Source: an uncultured Bacteroidales bacterium
GTDB taxonomy: Bacteria; Bacteroidota; Bacteroidia; Bacteroidales; Bacteroidaceae
DNA length: 37,785 nt
NCBI GenBank assembly: GCA_902775385.1
Contig: CACYMI010000019.1
Span: 1-37,785 of the forward strand
Direction of reading: 5' to 3'
A program made the position numbers and the translations under genes. The notes under the pieces were generated by a model that worked only from the letters and a program-made list of their open reading frames with translations, was not told the origin of the DNA and searched no databases. Shown piece by piece: positions 8,610-15,625 of this stretch. Position 1 is the first letter of the stretch; every line of letters begins with the position of its first letter.

Positions 8610-8692
8610 TAAAATAGAGGGCGGCTTCACAGCTGCCCTCCATCTTTTAGGTATTAGTTTTGTTTAAGGTAAAAAGATTGTTTTCAGGATAA
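8610..8692 (-). ncRNA. Candidate small RNA downstream of the BadF-type kinase gene
   Basis: On the minus strand TTG (8727-8729), a 20-base spacer and TAAATTTG (8699-8706) form a consensus promoter. About 50 bases after the predicted start lies a 10-bp GC-rich hairpin (8617-8640) followed by a U-rich tail. The predicted transcript of about 80 nt has no useful reading frame. It contains TTTTTACCTTAAAC and ACTAATACC, the complement of sequence in the candidate at 395-459. It could instead be the terminator region of flanking genes with a chance promoter match. Confidence 0.4.
8617..8640. terminator. Hairpin terminator after engB (also usable on the minus strand)
   Basis: GAGGGCGGCT (8617-8626) pairs with AGCTGCCCTC (8631-8640) around a TCAC loop, with one G-U pair. 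The plus strand continues with a short T stretch (8644-8648) and the minus strand with TATTTTATTTT. It lies 60 bases past engB. Confidence 0.6.
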
Positions 8693-8698
8693 CAGTTG

Positions 8699-8729
8699 CA
8701 AATTTAGGCGATTTGATAACACGGTGCAA
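8699..8729 (-). promoter_or_regulatory. Promoter for the candidate small RNA at 8.65 kb
   Basis: TTG (8727-8729), spacer of exactly 20, then TAAATTTG (8699-8706) on the minus strand. This is one of the best consensus matches in the window although no protein gene follows it. Confidence 0.5.
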
Positions 8730-8738
8730 GAGTTGGTT

Positions 8739-8756
8739 ATATGTTATATAACATAT
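8739..8756. promoter_or_regulatory. 18-bp perfect palindrome, possible operator
   Basis: ATATGTTATATAACATAT is a perfect inverted repeat. It lies about 10 bases upstream of the -33 element of the candidate small-RNA promoter and 12 bases past the stop codon of the kinase gene. Its position suits an activator or repressor site, but AT-rich palindromes also arise by chance. Confidence 0.35.
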
Positions 8757-8767
8757 TTCTGCACTTT

Positions 8768-9640
8768 TTAACATTTTTCGCCCAAAAACAGGCTTTTTCT
8801 ATGAAAATCTGCTAAATCCCGGGCGGGTTTTTGCAGAATTTTACCAATTTTGAGCCCTTCTTTGGCAGCTGCTTCCGTTATTTCCTTCTCAAAGTAAAAA
8901 GCTATGCTTCCTACCATGTTGATTTCCATTTCGGGATGCCCGTAGGCAATGACATTCCGGGTAAAGAACTGGCGGAATGCCCATATGAGCATGTGGTGTA
9001 TCTCTGTGTCTTCACGGTGTTCGGAGAGGAAGGGTACCAGTGAGGCGAGGAACCGGTTGGGCATGGGTTCCCTATATACCTTATTTATAATAATAGGGGC
9101 TGTGAGCTGAAACCTGTTCAGGAAGAGTTCCTGAAGTTGTGGCCTGAAGATTTTCTTCAGTACGTTGCCTACCAGTGTTTTTCCCAGAAAGGCGCCGCTG
9201 CCTTCATCTCCTAAGATGTATCCTAAGGGGGATGTGTTGCTGATGATTTCCTTTCCGTCATACAGACAACTGTTGGAGCCGGTTCCTAAGATGCAGGCTA
9301 TGCCGGCCTTGTTGCCGCAGAGTGCCCTGGCTGCTCCCAGCAGGTCACTTTCCACCTGTATCTCTTCGGTGGAGGTGAAGGTGCGGGTGAGTACCTCCTC
9401 CACGTTACTTTTGTAGGGGGCTATACAGCCGGCGCCGTAGAAGTGAATCCTGCTGATATGATATTGCTGAGGAAGTTGCGGCACCAGTTCGTTACGTATG
9501 ATACCAAAAATAGCATCCTGAGAGTCTCTGACCGGGTTGATACCCATTGTCTCGACTTCCAGAATGCTATTCTCTGCTGTAGTGAGGATCCAGTCTGTCT
9601 TGGTTGAACCGCTATCTGCTATGAGGATGCAGTTTACCAT
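8768..9640 (-). CDS. BadF/BadG/BcrA-type ATPase, probable N-acetylglucosamine kinase-like
   Basis: A 290-residue member of the ASKHA kinase fold. The N-terminal phosphate-1 loop is ADSGSTKTDW (8-17), the second phosphate loop is GTGSNSCL (about 119-126), and GYILGDEGSGAFLG (about 140-153) matches the conserved segment of GlcNAc kinase-like proteins. Such proteins phosphorylate amino sugars, for instance in peptidoglycan recycling. The substrate is inferred from family likeness only. It is the last gene of the rlmN-to-kinase operon, starting 11 bases after secG. Confidence 0.85.
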   Translation of the reverse strand: MVNCILIADSGSTKTDWILTTAENSILEVETMGINPVRDSQDAIFGIIRNELVPQLPQQYHISRIHFYGAGCIAPYKSNVEEVLTRTFTSTEEIQVESDLLGAARALCGNKAGIACILGTGSNSCLYDGKEIISNTSPLGYILGDEGSGAFLGKTLVGNVLKKIFRPQLQELFLNRFQLTAPIIINKVYREPMPNRFLASLVPFLSEHREDTEIHHMLIWAFRQFFTRNVIAYGHPEMEINMVGSIAFYFEKEITEAAAKEGLKIGKILQKPARDLADFHRKSLFLGEKC

Positions 9641-9651
9641 GGAGACGGATT

Positions 9652-10023
9652 TTACTGCTGAGCGGGTGCTTCAGCGGGTGCTTCAGCGGGTGCCTCGGCA
9701 GGTGTCTCAGCTGATGGCTGAACCATACCGGGAACGTTGTTGGGATTGGTTGCGGCCTGCTCGATGGCGTTCTGCTGGATAACAGAGTCGTTATTGCTGC
9801 CGTCATGCAGGAATGCTACGCTGACGATGCTCAGTGCAATCATTGCCGCTGCCAGACCCCATGTTGCCTTCTCGATGAAATTTGTTGTCTTGGGAGCACC
9901 CAGAATCTGATTGTTGTTTGAGTAGTCTGCTGCGAGGCCGCCGCCTTTGGACTCCTGAATCAGTACGATCAGGCACATCAGGACAGATGCCAGGACTACC
10001 AGAATTACGATTGAAGTGTACAT
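9652..10023 (-). CDS. secG: Preprotein translocase subunit SecG
   Basis: A 123-residue inner-membrane subunit of the SecYEG channel. Two transmembrane helices are visible (about 3-22 and 52-72) joined by the conserved loop containing LIQESKGGGLAADYS and the FIEKATW segment before helix 2. Bacteroidota SecG proteins often carry a low-complexity tail; here it is a run of EAPA units encoded by near-identical 12-base repeats, ending in AQQ. The gene follows the TPR-like gene by 10 bases. Confidence 0.93.
   Translation of the reverse strand: MYTSIVILVVLASVLMCLIVLIQESKGGGLAADYSNNNQILGAPKTTNFIEKATWGLAAAMIALSIVSVAFLHDGSNNDSVIQQNAIEQAATNPNNVPGMVQPSAETPAEAPAEAPAEAPAQQ
9661..9708. repeat. Four tandem 12-bp units in the secG 3' end
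   Basis: AGCGGGTGCTTC occurs twice exactly (9661-9684), then with one change (9685-9696) and with three changes (9697-9708). On the minus strand each unit encodes EAPA or a variant. Such perfect in-frame units are prone to copy-number slippage. Confidence 0.85.
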
Positions 10024-10033
10024 GTTTTATTAG

Positions 10034-10762
10034 TTATTTATTCTTGTTATTTATTATCAGTTTCTCCAAAAATCGGATTTGGTCTGCAAAGTAACGATTT
10101 TTTTTCGGATATTTCAAGGATAACTGCCGGATAATTTTAATTGCATTCTCAAATTTACCTTGTTTTATGTAAATTCCGGCTAAAGTTTCTGTCAGAATGC
10201 CGTTTTCCTCCTCTTTTTCCTCCTCTTCTTCCGTGACTTGGTCCTGGGGGGCGTTTTCTTTAAGGACTATCCTGGTCGGCTCTTGGCTGAGGAAGTCCTC
10301 AACCACGCCGCCGCCGTTCATGGGCATGTCTGGCGTATCCTCTTCCTGAGCCTCGTTCTGCAACAGGAAGCCTATGTAGTCCTGTGTGGCATCTATGGGA
10401 TACCGTACGCTTTGGGGCTGTTCCTTTGGCTGGCTTTCCAGGAAGTCGGAGATGAGCAGGTCTGTTCTTCCGGGCTTGTCTGTCCCGGTGTCTTCTGTGT
10501 TGTACTTGCGGCGCTCTTCGTCTTTCTGATAGTTGGGCTCTTCTGTCAGGGTGAAGACGGCTTGCCTGTCAGGTAGCAAGGGGGCGCTTATGCGCAGCTC
10601 CTCGTCGAACTGGGGGGAGTGGTGCTTGTACAGTGCCTGTAGCAACAGAATACGGGCTGAGTGAAAATACGGATGCTCGTCTTTCATGTTCCTTAGCATG
10701 GATATGGTCTGCTGGTCCATGCTGTTGGGTCTTCTGATGCAGTCTATCAAATGTCTTGGCAT
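10034..10762 (-). CDS. TPR-like protein of unknown function
   Basis: A 242-residue soluble protein. The C-terminal part (about 188-235) reads as one to two tetratricopeptide helices pairs (ETLAGIYIKQGKFENAIKII, then LSLKYPKKN and an ending basic helix). The middle is acidic and disordered, including a run of glutamates near 175-185 (TEEEEEKEEE). The N-terminus has a helical segment with HPYFHSARILLLQALYK. No catalytic motif is visible. It is conserved in position between lptE and secG in relatives as far as I recall, suggesting a role in envelope biogenesis, but that is inference from context. Confidence 0.75.
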   Translation of the reverse strand: MPRHLIDCIRRPNSMDQQTISMLRNMKDEHPYFHSARILLLQALYKHHSPQFDEELRISAPLLPDRQAVFTLTEEPNYQKDEERRKYNTEDTGTDKPGRTDLLISDFLESQPKEQPQSVRYPIDATQDYIGFLLQNEAQEEDTPDMPMNGGGVVEDFLSQEPTRIVLKENAPQDQVTEEEEEKEEENGILTETLAGIYIKQGKFENAIKIIRQLSLKYPKKNRYFADQIRFLEKLIINNKNK

Positions 10763-10783
10763 AGGTCTGTCTCTTGTTTCATG

Positions 10784-11308
10784 TTACCAGTTTGCTACGG
10801 TGGCATTGAATATCTGTTCTACGATGTCCTTGGACATCTGTGTGACGAGTTCTTCCTGCACGGCTGTCAGCTGCTGGCTGGCGTCGTATTCGGTGGTGGC
10901 TGTGAACTGCCGTTCAAAGTCGTCCTCATGCTTCTTGTTGTTGACGAATCTTACGTTTACGGTCATCTTGAGCTGTACCTGACTGCTGTAGCCTTCGCTG
11001 GAGATTCCTTTGTTGTACTGGTCGAAGTGGGTTATCTCGCCGGAGAGCTGGAGGTCGCCGTTCTTCTTTACTTGCCTGAGCCTGGTCTGGTTGGCATAGA
11101 TATCGGTCAGCTTGTTCTGGAAGATGGATTGCATGGGTGACCATACGTAGGCACTGCGTATGGGGAAGTTGTCTATCTGGATGGTCTTGGTATATTGGTA
11201 GTCTATACTTGCTCCGTTGAACTTGTATTCAATCCTGCATGCACAGAGGATTATGCACATGCAACCGGCCAGCAGGATGCTTATCCGCTTCTTATTCCTC
11301 AATTCCAT
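10784..11308 (-). CDS. LptE-type LPS-assembly lipoprotein
   Basis: A 174-residue lipoprotein. The signal ends ILCAC with a likely lipidated Cys24. The mature part begins RIEYKFNGASIDY and has the pattern of Bacteroidota LptE-like proteins (SIDYQYTKTIQIDNFPIRSAYV and a helical C-terminus, AVQEELVTQMSKDIVEQIFN). LptE partners LptD to place lipopolysaccharide in the outer membrane. It overlaps the sigma54-activator gene by 17 bases and is followed by the TPR-like gene after 21 bases. Family call by pattern, not by catalytic motif. Confidence 0.85.
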   Translation of the reverse strand: MELRNKKRISILLAGCMCIILCACRIEYKFNGASIDYQYTKTIQIDNFPIRSAYVWSPMQSIFQNKLTDIYANQTRLRQVKKNGDLQLSGEITHFDQYNKGISSEGYSSQVQLKMTVNVRFVNNKKHEDDFERQFTATTEYDASQQLTAVQEELVTQMSKDIVEQIFNATVANW

Positions 11309-12542
11309 ATGCTTTCAGTTTTCTGTACAGTGTCCTGACGCTTATGCCCAGTTCGTCGGCGGCATCTTTTCTTCTGTAGTGGTTGCGTTGCAGTGATTTT
11401 ATGATGTTGCGCTTCTCCATGTCGTTGATATTCAGGCTGTCGTCTTCCAGGACTTCTTCGGCGGTCTGGAAATCCATCTCTGATGCGGGGACGGGATTCC
11501 GGGGGATGGCTGAGGGGATGTTGGGCACCTGATGGGGATAGGCTGGGGCGCCTGTTGAGGGAACGGTTGTGGTGGCTGGCAGGTTGGAGGGCTCTCCGCT
11601 CTGGATTTTCTGTTTCAGTTCCTCTACTTCGTTCCTGAGTTGCAGCACGGCGTGTGCCAGCATCTTGATTTCCTTCTCGTAGTCATGCTGGGAATCGGAG
11701 CTTCTGCTGCCGGTGATTGTGATTCCCATTTCGCTGTCAGAGTTGGGGACTATGCCGAATTTGGCCAGTACCTCGGGGGTGATGGTGCGTTCTTCGGAGA
11801 GTACGCTCATCTGTTCGACTACATTCTTGAGCTGACGTATGTTGCCGGGCCACTTGTAGGATTTGACTACTTCCTCGGCGGCGGGGGTCAGGCGGATGTA
11901 TTCGGGCATCTGGTATTTCTCGGCCATGTCCATGGCAAACTTCTTGAACAGCAGTACGGAGTCGTCGTCACGCTCTCTGAGCGGCGGCATGGTGATGTTG
12001 ACGCGGCAGAGCCTGTAGTACAGGTCCTGACGGAACTTGCCTTCACGGATGGCATGGGGTATGTTGACGTTGGTGGCTGCGATGATGCGGGCAGTGGTCT
12101 TGCGTATGGAGTTGCTTCCTACACGAATGTACTCGCCGGTCTCCAGTACACGAAGCAGTCGGGCCTGGGTGCTTAGCGGCAGTTCGCCAATTTCATCCAG
12201 GAAGAGTGTGCCGCCATCTGCAGCGCCGAAGTATCCCTCATGTTCGCTGATAGCGTTGGTGAAGGCACCCTTCTCGTGACCGAAGAGTTCGCTGTCAATG
12301 GTGCCCTCGGGTATTGAGCCGCAGTTTATAGCAAGGTATTTCCTGTTCCTGCACGGACTTAAATCGTGAATGATGCGGGGGATGATTTCCTTTCCTACAC
12401 CATTCTCGCCTTCAATGAGTACGGACAGGTCTGTGGGGGCTACCTGGACGGCTGTCTGCAGGGCTGTGTCCAGTGCTTTGTTCCTTCCGACGATGTTGTA
12501 CTGGTTCTTGAGTTTTCTTAAGTCTATGTCCAGTTTCTTCAT
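11292..12542 (-). CDS. Sigma54-dependent-type AAA+ transcriptional activator with GAFTNA variant
   Basis: A 416-residue regulator without an obvious receiver domain. The AAA+ domain starts near residue 15 and shows Walker A GENGVGKE (45-52), Walker B GGTLFLDE (110-117) and the arginine-rich segment PPLRERDDD (about 191-199). A Fis-type helix-turn-helix closes the protein (RKDAADELGISVRTLYRKLK). The sigma54-contacting loop, normally GAFTGA, reads GAFTNA at 92-97 (12252-12269). This could weaken or alter contact with sigma54. A proline-rich linker (about 325-355) separates the ATPase and DNA-binding parts. It sits between the PdxA homologue and lptE and overlaps lptE. Confidence 0.9.
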   Translation of the reverse strand: MKKLDIDLRKLKNQYNIVGRNKALDTALQTAVQVAPTDLSVLIEGENGVGKEIIPRIIHDLSPCRNRKYLAINCGSIPEGTIDSELFGHEKGAFTNAISEHEGYFGAADGGTLFLDEIGELPLSTQARLLRVLETGEYIRVGSNSIRKTTARIIAATNVNIPHAIREGKFRQDLYYRLCRVNITMPPLRERDDDSVLLFKKFAMDMAEKYQMPEYIRLTPAAEEVVKSYKWPGNIRQLKNVVEQMSVLSEERTITPEVLAKFGIVPNSDSEMGITITGSRSSDSQHDYEKEIKMLAHAVLQLRNEVEELKQKIQSGEPSNLPATTTVPSTGAPAYPHQVPNIPSAIPRNPVPASEMDFQTAEEVLEDDSLNINDMEKRNIIKSLQRNHYRRKDAADELGISVRTLYRKLKAYGIEE

Positions 12543-12557
12543 ATCATGCAGTCTGTT

Positions 12558-13400
12558 CTATTCCACATTATTGCTGTTACGGTCTTCCCGCTTGTCATGG
12601 AAAAGTTTGGGCAGTGGGTTCTCACGCTCCTGGTCGTAAGTTTTTCTGTTGCGATACACATCGGTGGCGATGTAAGTGGCGTGGTTCAGGCATACGGTGT
12701 CTGCCAGGAAGGGTGATGTGATTATCCGGTCGGATCCGGCATAGAATCTTATACCATATTCATAGGCAAGGGATGCGAAGGCTTCTGTCGCCTTTTCTTT
12801 CTCGCTGGTGATGATGCCGTCATAGTACATGTATTTCTCCTGTTCGAAGAATTCCTTTATGGCGTAGGGACCGTATAGGTGTATATGCTTTTCCTCTATG
12901 GGGTCCTGAGGGGTGTTCTCCTGTACGGCCTTGTCACTGAGTATGGCTATACGTGGGTGCTGGCAGTCGAAATCCCGTTCAAGGGTACGGTGGAATGATT
13001 CCACGGATTTGTTGTCCACCTGATCAACCAGCGCCATGCGTATGTCTTCGTTTATAAGCATTTCCATGCTGCCCAGGGGGAGGGGAACGGGGTCTTCCTG
13101 CGGGGTGATGACAAGGGCGTCTATGTTGTTGTGCAGGCAGTCTTCCATGGCTGTCTTCTCGCTGTCCTCGCATTGCAGGAGTGAGAGCCGGCCGTCCTGG
13201 ACTTCATCGGTACTGGTGATGGTGATGAAGTTGGTGCCCAGGTTCAGGGTCTTGCGCTGCTGTACGGCGGTTTCCTTGTCTCCGTATATGATGGGGTGGC
13301 ACAGCTCCAGCGATACGGGTTCTTCAAATGCCGTCAGTATTAGGTCATATCCTGTTCTGTCGGCTCTGCCTTGGGTGATTCCTATCTTTATCTTTTCCAT
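12558..13400 (-). CDS. Degenerate PdxA homologue (probable pseudoenzyme)
   Basis: A 280-residue protein alignable by eye with 4-hydroxythreonine-4-phosphate dehydrogenase. The N-terminus IKIGITQGRADRTGYDLIL matches the family start (ITHGD-NGIGYEVIL), PIIYGDKETAVQQRKTLNL matches the next strand-helix unit, and IATDVYRNRKTYDQERENPL matches the end. Three motifs that hold the metal and substrate are not found: the GHTE segment, the NPHAGE segment (here AILSDKAVQEN) and the YHDQGL segment (here IITSEKEKATE). The usual length is about 330-365, so roughly 60 residues are missing. It keeps its operon place next to the sigma54 activator. Catalysis of the PdxA step is unlikely; a structural or regulatory role is possible. 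Confidence 0.75.
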   Translation of the reverse strand: MEKIKIGITQGRADRTGYDLILTAFEEPVSLELCHPIIYGDKETAVQQRKTLNLGTNFITITSTDEVQDGRLSLLQCEDSEKTAMEDCLHNNIDALVITPQEDPVPLPLGSMEMLINEDIRMALVDQVDNKSVESFHRTLERDFDCQHPRIAILSDKAVQENTPQDPIEEKHIHLYGPYAIKEFFEQEKYMYYDGIITSEKEKATEAFASLAYEYGIRFYAGSDRIITSPFLADTVCLNHATYIATDVYRNRKTYDQERENPLPKLFHDKREDRNSNNVE

Positions 13401-13405
13401 AATTC

Positions 13406-14443
13406 TTATTTTGTGTCTTTTTTCTCTTCCTCGATGCTGATTTCTATCAGAGAATTCTGTTCCTGGGGAAGCTGTAATGTATATAGTGAGGCCTCAAGTC
13501 TTCTGATGAGGTCACGTTTTTTCTTCTCGGGGGCATAGACGAAGGCTTCTACTACGATGACGCGGTTGCTTTCGGCATCTACTCTGCTGTGGCTGACGAA
13601 GGGGCCGCCCATGCAGTCGTTCCTCATGAACCACAGTCCTCTGATTTCCATGGCATAGGCTTTGTGTACTACAATGGGTTTAATCAGGGTGCACAGGGTG
13701 TCTGTCTGCATAAACATGCCCTCCTTCTCGCCGGGGAGGTTCTTCTCCATGATGGAGTCGCGCTTATGCAGAAGGTATTCCTTGTTGAATGTTTCGGGGC
13801 CTTCGTATTCGTAGCTGTACATGCAGATGTTCTCCAGTCCGGATGCTGTGTTGTTGCTGGTCCAGAAGAAGTTCTCGCCTTTCTTGTAGCTTTTCAGTTC
13901 ATCGGGTGCATGCAGGTGGCATCCGAAGGTGAGCCAGGCCAGGTCGTCCGTTGTCTTGGAGAATTTCTTCTCCAGTTTCCTGATCAAGCGGTTCATCTCT
14001 GTGCGGGTGAGGAAGTCCACTACTTCCTGTCTGTGCTGTTCACAGAATTCCTGCAGGCTTTCCAGACTGGGGGCGTTGATGGTGAGTATAATCTGCTCTG
14101 TGGCATACTTGTCCCGTGCGAAGCGCATGCGGGCCTGGCTGAACTGTGTCTTGTCGATATTGACCAGGATGATGTTGCGGAAGAGCTGCATCAGGTGGTC
14201 ATAGTGTTTGGGGTCTGTGTGGGAGATACGGAATGACCTTTCGCTCTGAGGCAGACAGGGGACGTCGGTGTCCAGGATGTTGAACAGTGCTCTTCCGGCA
14301 GGCGCATCCCATACTTCGTCTTCGAGTACTACCAGTACCTCATACGGTCTGCCGCTGGCTACGGGCAATACCATGTCCTTTGTGCAGCCTGCAAGGGTGA
14401 GGCATGCCAGTACCGTTAGCAGATAAAATCTGTATTGTTTCAT
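13406..14443 (-). CDS. DUF4837 family lipoprotein
   Basis: A 345-residue predicted lipoprotein with signal ending LTLAGC (Cys20). The body opens with GRPYEVLVVLEDEVWDAPAGRAL, the hallmark start of DUF4837 proteins of Bacteroidota, and continues with QSERSFRISHTDPK and a C-terminal domain containing GLWFMRNDCMGGPFVSH. No enzymatic motif is visible and I know of no assigned function. Its start codon overlaps the rlmN stop by four bases and it ends five bases before the PdxA homologue, so it is translationally coupled in this operon. Confidence 0.85.
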   Translation of the reverse strand: MKQYRFYLLTVLACLTLAGCTKDMVLPVASGRPYEVLVVLEDEVWDAPAGRALFNILDTDVPCLPQSERSFRISHTDPKHYDHLMQLFRNIILVNIDKTQFSQARMRFARDKYATEQIILTINAPSLESLQEFCEQHRQEVVDFLTRTEMNRLIRKLEKKFSKTTDDLAWLTFGCHLHAPDELKSYKKGENFFWTSNNTASGLENICMYSYEYEGPETFNKEYLLHKRDSIMEKNLPGEKEGMFMQTDTLCTLIKPIVVHKAYAMEIRGLWFMRNDCMGGPFVSHSRVDAESNRVIVVEAFVYAPEKKKRDLIRRLEASLYTLQLPQEQNSLIEISIEEEKKDTK

Positions 14444-15465
14444 TTTTCTGATGTTTTCTTGTTATGTAACAGTCCGCAGGCGGCGTAGATGTCCTGTCCG
14501 CGGCTGGCACGGATGGTGGTTGTCACACCATGCCGGGTCAGGTAGTCACGCAGCCATATCATGGTTTCCTCTGATGCTCCCTTGAAGGGGGTGTCGGGAA
14601 TCTGGTGGAAGCGTATCAGGTTGACGCGGCATTCGATGGGGCCTAGCAGTTTTACCAGTTCCTTTGCGTGCCGCGGCATGTCATTCAGTCCGCCGAAGAC
14701 GATGTACTCGAAGCTCAGCCGGCGCTGGTGTGTCCAGTCGTACTGCTTCAGCAGGGCGAGGAGTTCCTTCAGGCTGCAGGCGTTCTCGGCAGGCATCATC
14801 TCCAACCGCTCGGCGGGGAAGGGGTTGTGCAGGCTGACGGCCAGATGGCATTCGCTCTCTTCCAGGAAGCGTGTCAGTCCTTTCTGGACGCCTACGGTTG
14901 ACACAGTAATGCGTCTGGGGCTCCAGGCATATCCGTAATCGGCTGTCAGCACTTCGGTGGCACGCAGTACGGCGTCGATGTTGTCCATCGGTTCTCCCTG
15001 TCCCATGAAGACGATATTGGTAAGGGTGTCCCTTTCAGGTAGGGAGTAAATCTGATTCAGAATATCCGTTGCTGTCAGGTTGCCTCCGAATCCTTGCCGG
15101 CCGGTCATGCAGAAGCGGCATCCCATTCTGCACCCGGCCTGACTGCTTACGCATAGGGTGGCACGTTCGCCGTCCGGTATGTAAACGGATTCTACCAACT
15201 GGCCGTCCCGGGTGGGGAACAGGTATTTCCGCGTTCCGTCAATACTGCATTGACAGTCAGTATGGGCGGCACATCCTATGGTGTAGTGCTCATTCAGGAT
15301 TTCCCTGTTTCTCAGGGAGATATTGGTCATCTCGTCAATGGAACCTACGTGCTGTACATATATCCATCGTGCCACCTGTTTGGCGGCAAAGGCGGGCAGG
15401 CCGGCATCAGTGATGGCAGCTTTCAGCTCGTCGAGATTCATACCCAAGAGGCTGGTTTTCTCCAT
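14440..15465 (-). CDS. rlmN: Dual-specificity RNA methyltransferase RlmN
   Basis: A 341-residue radical SAM methyltransferase that makes 2-methyladenosine at A2503 of 23S rRNA and, in many bacteria, A37 of some tRNAs. The iron-sulfur cluster motif C-x3-C-x2-C is GCRMGCRFC (Cys112, 116, 119). The second-site cysteines are also present: Cys105 in ATLCVSSQAGC and the methyl-carrying Cys330 in DIYAACG. FMGQGEPMDN is the SAM-binding GEP motif. Length and layout are standard. It is the first gene of a minus-strand operon of eight genes, with a TATATTTG box 20 bases upstream of its start. Confidence 0.97.
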   Translation of the reverse strand: MEKTSLLGMNLDELKAAITDAGLPAFAAKQVARWIYVQHVGSIDEMTNISLRNREILNEHYTIGCAAHTDCQCSIDGTRKYLFPTRDGQLVESVYIPDGERATLCVSSQAGCRMGCRFCMTGRQGFGGNLTATDILNQIYSLPERDTLTNIVFMGQGEPMDNIDAVLRATEVLTADYGYAWSPRRITVSTVGVQKGLTRFLEESECHLAVSLHNPFPAERLEMMPAENACSLKELLALLKQYDWTHQRRLSFEYIVFGGLNDMPRHAKELVKLLGPIECRVNLIRFHQIPDTPFKGASEETMIWLRDYLTRHGVTTTIRASRGQDIYAACGLLHNKKTSEK

Positions 15466-15484
15466 GTATTTGCTTTATGAACTG

Positions 15485-15492
15485 CAAATATA
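15485..15492 (-). promoter_or_regulatory. Promoter -7 box for the rlmN operon
   Basis: TATATTTG on the minus strand fits TAnnTTTG, 20 bases before the rlmN start codon. The -33 region is AT-rich without a clear TTG. Confidence 0.4.
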
Positions 15493-15588
15493 CATTATTT
15501 ATTAAAATAAAAAGTACTCCGGAGTGTGGAAAATTGATATTTAAGCATTATTTACACTCAAAATGTGTTTCATTTCATAAATTATTTA

Positions 15589-15596
15589 TATCTTTG
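15589..15596 (+). promoter_or_regulatory. Promoter -7 box for the GH109-like gene
   Basis: TATCTTTG lies 29 bases before the start codon at 15626. A TTTC lies near the -33 position with a 17-base gap, a weaker match. Confidence 0.4.
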
Positions 15597-15625
15597 CTCC
15601 TAAACAAACCAGTGAATTACACATT

